Positions 62,532-64,000 of a DNA stretch of 64,000 nt are shown here, piece by piece (the stretch's first letter is position 1; each line of letters starts with the position of its first letter). The position numbers were made by a program, and so were the translations under genes. The notes under the pieces were generated by a model. The model did no database searches, was not told the origin of the DNA, and was given only the letters and a program-made list of their open reading frames with translations. The stretch is from Polaromonas sp. (lineage in GTDB: Bacteria > Pseudomonadota > Gammaproteobacteria > Burkholderiales > Burkholderiaceae_C), in contig NZ_JAQSDN010000044.1 of the NCBI RefSeq assembly GCF_029945925.1, positions 62,001 to 126,000 on the forward strand, written 5' to 3'.

Positions 62532-63872
62532 ATGGCTACACGTGGTCAACACGCTGATTCTGACGAGCTCAATTCGTCAGAGTCAGCGACTTTGAAAACA
62601 GCCACCACGGAGCCTGCGAACATGAAAATGCATACGAGAGAACCAAATGCCCTGCCACTGGATACACCCAAGGTTCACCAGGAGGCACCTGACGCAGTCG
62701 TTGGGTGTGCGCATGCGAATGCCACTGAGGAAGGGATTGAAGTCCACTCAGACCATGGCCACGATGTCACTGCGCCTCAGAAAACCAGTTCTTTGAGTTC
62801 CAATGGTGAGGGAAACCCGGCACCTCGCACGCCATCGCGCGGCCTAGCAGCCGATATTTCGACGACGCAATTGAAGCAGCGAATCTGGCTTCGCGCACTA
62901 CTGACAGCCAATCGCTTCAGGGTAATACGGACGATTGACATCGCAGTGTGCTGCAATGCAGAACGCCCTTACAAGGCAGCGTTAACGGCCGCGCAAAGGG
63001 CAATGCGAGGCATGGTGAAGGCAGAGCTCCTTCGTCGATATCGCACCGACCGGTTTCAAACTGTCTATGGCATAACTCAAAAAGGGGTCAATTGGCTGGA
63101 TGAGGCTGGCCACGATGCATCGTCATCTGTCCGCCGAGTAAGCGACATGACCAATCCGGAGCACCGTCTTTGGGCACAATTTTGGGTTCTGGCCTGTGAG
63201 GCGCGGGGACTCAAGGCGATGACCGAACAAGAGCTCCTGCAAGAGCTCAACAAAAACGTTAAGCCTAGCCAACCAGCCATACAGGGCCTGTTGACCGTCA
63301 CAACAACGCGCGGGAAAAGGGCCAGCACTATCCAACTCCGGCCGGATGCTGTTGCACTTGAGCAGGACGGAACAACATGGCTCGAGGTTGACCGCAGCAA
63401 ACGCGGCTCTGACCGGGAAGCGTCTTTGGCAGCACTTGGAAGTTCAGTGGGACGCGTACTGAAAGACGGCAACACACTGCGTCGGGTGCTCGTGTTTTGC
63501 AAGACCGAACGTATCCGCAAAAGAGCCATTGCAGTACTTGAGGGTTTGGCACAAGCCAACAACGCCGAGGTGTTAATCGCCAGTCGACGTCACTTCCGGG
63601 AAGTCGAGCCTGGAACATATGCCGTGTGGTCAGCGCTCGAATCGAAGCTTTGCGACGGCCGCACCGAGCTCGTGGACACACTACTGGGTCACGTCATCGT
63701 CCAGTTGCTGCCAATCTGGCTGCCAAGAGTCCGCATTGACTCAAAAAACATGTTTTCCATGGCCGGATGGTTCGACGAAAACTACTTGCCGTATCGGAGG
63801 CCAGCGTCGATGCCGGCATGGACAGTCAGTAAGTCTCCACTGCTTGAGCCGCCTAAAGCACCGCAAATATAA
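62532..63872 (+). CDS. Replication-relaxation-like winged-helix protein
   Basis: A 446-residue protein. The first about 110 residues are low-complexity and polar. A winged helix follows (RALLTANRFRVIRTIDIAVC, QRAMRGMVKAELLRRYRTDR, TVYGITQKGVNWL), then a domain with IQLRPDAVALEQDGTTWLEVDRSKRG, typical of the replication-relaxation family found on plasmids and integrative elements, which is thought to help relaxase or replication. The ATG at 62532 is uncertain; ATG codons further in would skip the polar tail. Confidence 0.72.
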   Translation: MATRGQHADSDELNSSESATLKTATTEPANMKMHTREPNALPLDTPKVHQEAPDAVVGCAHANATEEGIEVHSDHGHDVTAPQKTSSLSSNGEGNPAPRTPSRGLAADISTTQLKQRIWLRALLTANRFRVIRTIDIAVCCNAERPYKAALTAAQRAMRGMVKAELLRRYRTDRFQTVYGITQKGVNWLDEAGHDASSSVRRVSDMTNPEHRLWAQFWVLACEARGLKAMTEQELLQELNKNVKPSQPAIQGLLTVTTTRGKRASTIQLRPDAVALEQDGTTWLEVDRSKRGSDREASLAALGSSVGRVLKDGNTLRRVLVFCKTERIRKRAIAVLEGLAQANNAEVLIASRRHFREVEPGTYAVWSALESKLCDGRTELVDTLLGHVIVQLLPIWLPRVRIDSKNMFSMAGWFDENYLPYRRPASMPAWTVSKSPLLEPPKAPQI

Positions 63873-63919
63873 ATCCGAAGTGCTTAACGAAGGACCATCC
63901 ACTCTGAGTCTGGTTCCTC

Positions 63920-64000
63920 ATGTCCACCGAAGCTTCCGACCGTCCGCATGTCAAGTCCCCCTCACACAAAGCCGGCAGGTCAGTTTTGAGTATCTGCATC
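63920..64000 (+). CDS. Start of a further gene, cut by the window edge
   Basis: The frame from ATG 63920 (MSTEASDRPHVKSPSHKAGR) is open to the end of the window, 47 bases after the previous gene and on the same strand. Too short to identify. Confidence 0.35.
   Translation, partial: MSTEASDRPHVKSPSHKAGRSVLSICI

Noticed and set aside
61962..62552. Long minus-strand frame opposite the hairpin region
   Set aside because: Arg/Pro/Ser/His-rich composition typical of a chance frame in GC-rich DNA; no start signal or domain.
1..64000. CRISPR arrays, tRNA or rRNA genes, integrase or intact insertion sequences
   Set aside because: No regularly spaced repeats, RNA gene signatures, tyrosine or serine recombinase motifs, or transposase genes were seen anywhere in the window.

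Overview
The window looks like chromosomal DNA of a beta-proteobacterium of the order Burkholderiales, probably Comamonadaceae. The evidence is the style of the surE and quinone-oxidoreductase genes at the left edge, a BPSL0761-type small protein, mixed ATG/GTG/TTG starts and moderately high GC. This is a judgement from gene style, not from a marker gene. No rRNA, tRNA, CRISPR array, intact transposase or integrase was found.

Layout. (1) 1-2330 is ordinary chromosome: surE (cut by the window edge), a quinone-oxidoreductase-like dehydrogenase and a single-domain response regulator with a clear terminator. (2) From about 2330 the content changes to accessory DNA. 2.6-12.9 kb holds small uncharacterised genes, a secreted staphylococcal-type nuclease, an HTH regulator and a rare bacterial protein with three C2H2 zinc fingers. 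(3) 13.0-31.7 kb is a defence island: an 1822-residue superfamily-1 helicase with a C-terminal Vsr-like nuclease and a GreA-like end; a type I restriction-modification operon headed by a small ribbon-helix-helix protein and interrupted by two extra genes; then a complete qatABCD anti-phage operon followed by two coupled small unknown genes. (4) 31.8-32.7 kb has an HTH gene and the 3' end of a broken umuC. (5) 32.9-41.8 kb is a self-contained catabolic cassette: sugar-type ABC transporter, CoA transferase, enoyl-CoA hydratase and a second binding-protein-like protein, with a divergent LacI regulator and three matching palindromic operators. (6) 41.9-45.6 kb has a phosphoesterase gene with a broken partial copy, and a run of overlapping very small genes. 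(7) 46.1-49.2 kb is an IncQ-like replication module (RepC, RepA helicase, small HTH protein) under a regulator paralogous to the one at 6.7 kb. (8) 50.1-57.6 kb is a one-directional cluster of exported and membrane proteins built around a CsgG-like lipoprotein; I consider it the best candidate for an undescribed envelope system. (9) 57.6-58.7 kb holds gene remnants and an intact psiF-like gene with a damaged duplicate near 50 kb. (10) 59.4-64 kb has paralogous unknown proteins, a hairpin-rich noncoding stretch and a replication-relaxation-like protein, consistent with a mobile-element backbone that continues beyond the window.

How the parts fit. Accessory DNA that starts at a hairpin behind a housekeeping terminator, IncQ-type replication genes, a relaxation-type protein, repeated regulatory motifs and paralogous regulators together suggest one large integrative or plasmid-derived element, or stacked elements, carrying defence and metabolic cargo. 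Both far boundaries and any integrase lie outside the window or were not recognised. Functional calls come from motifs and remembered family features only; no database search was possible.
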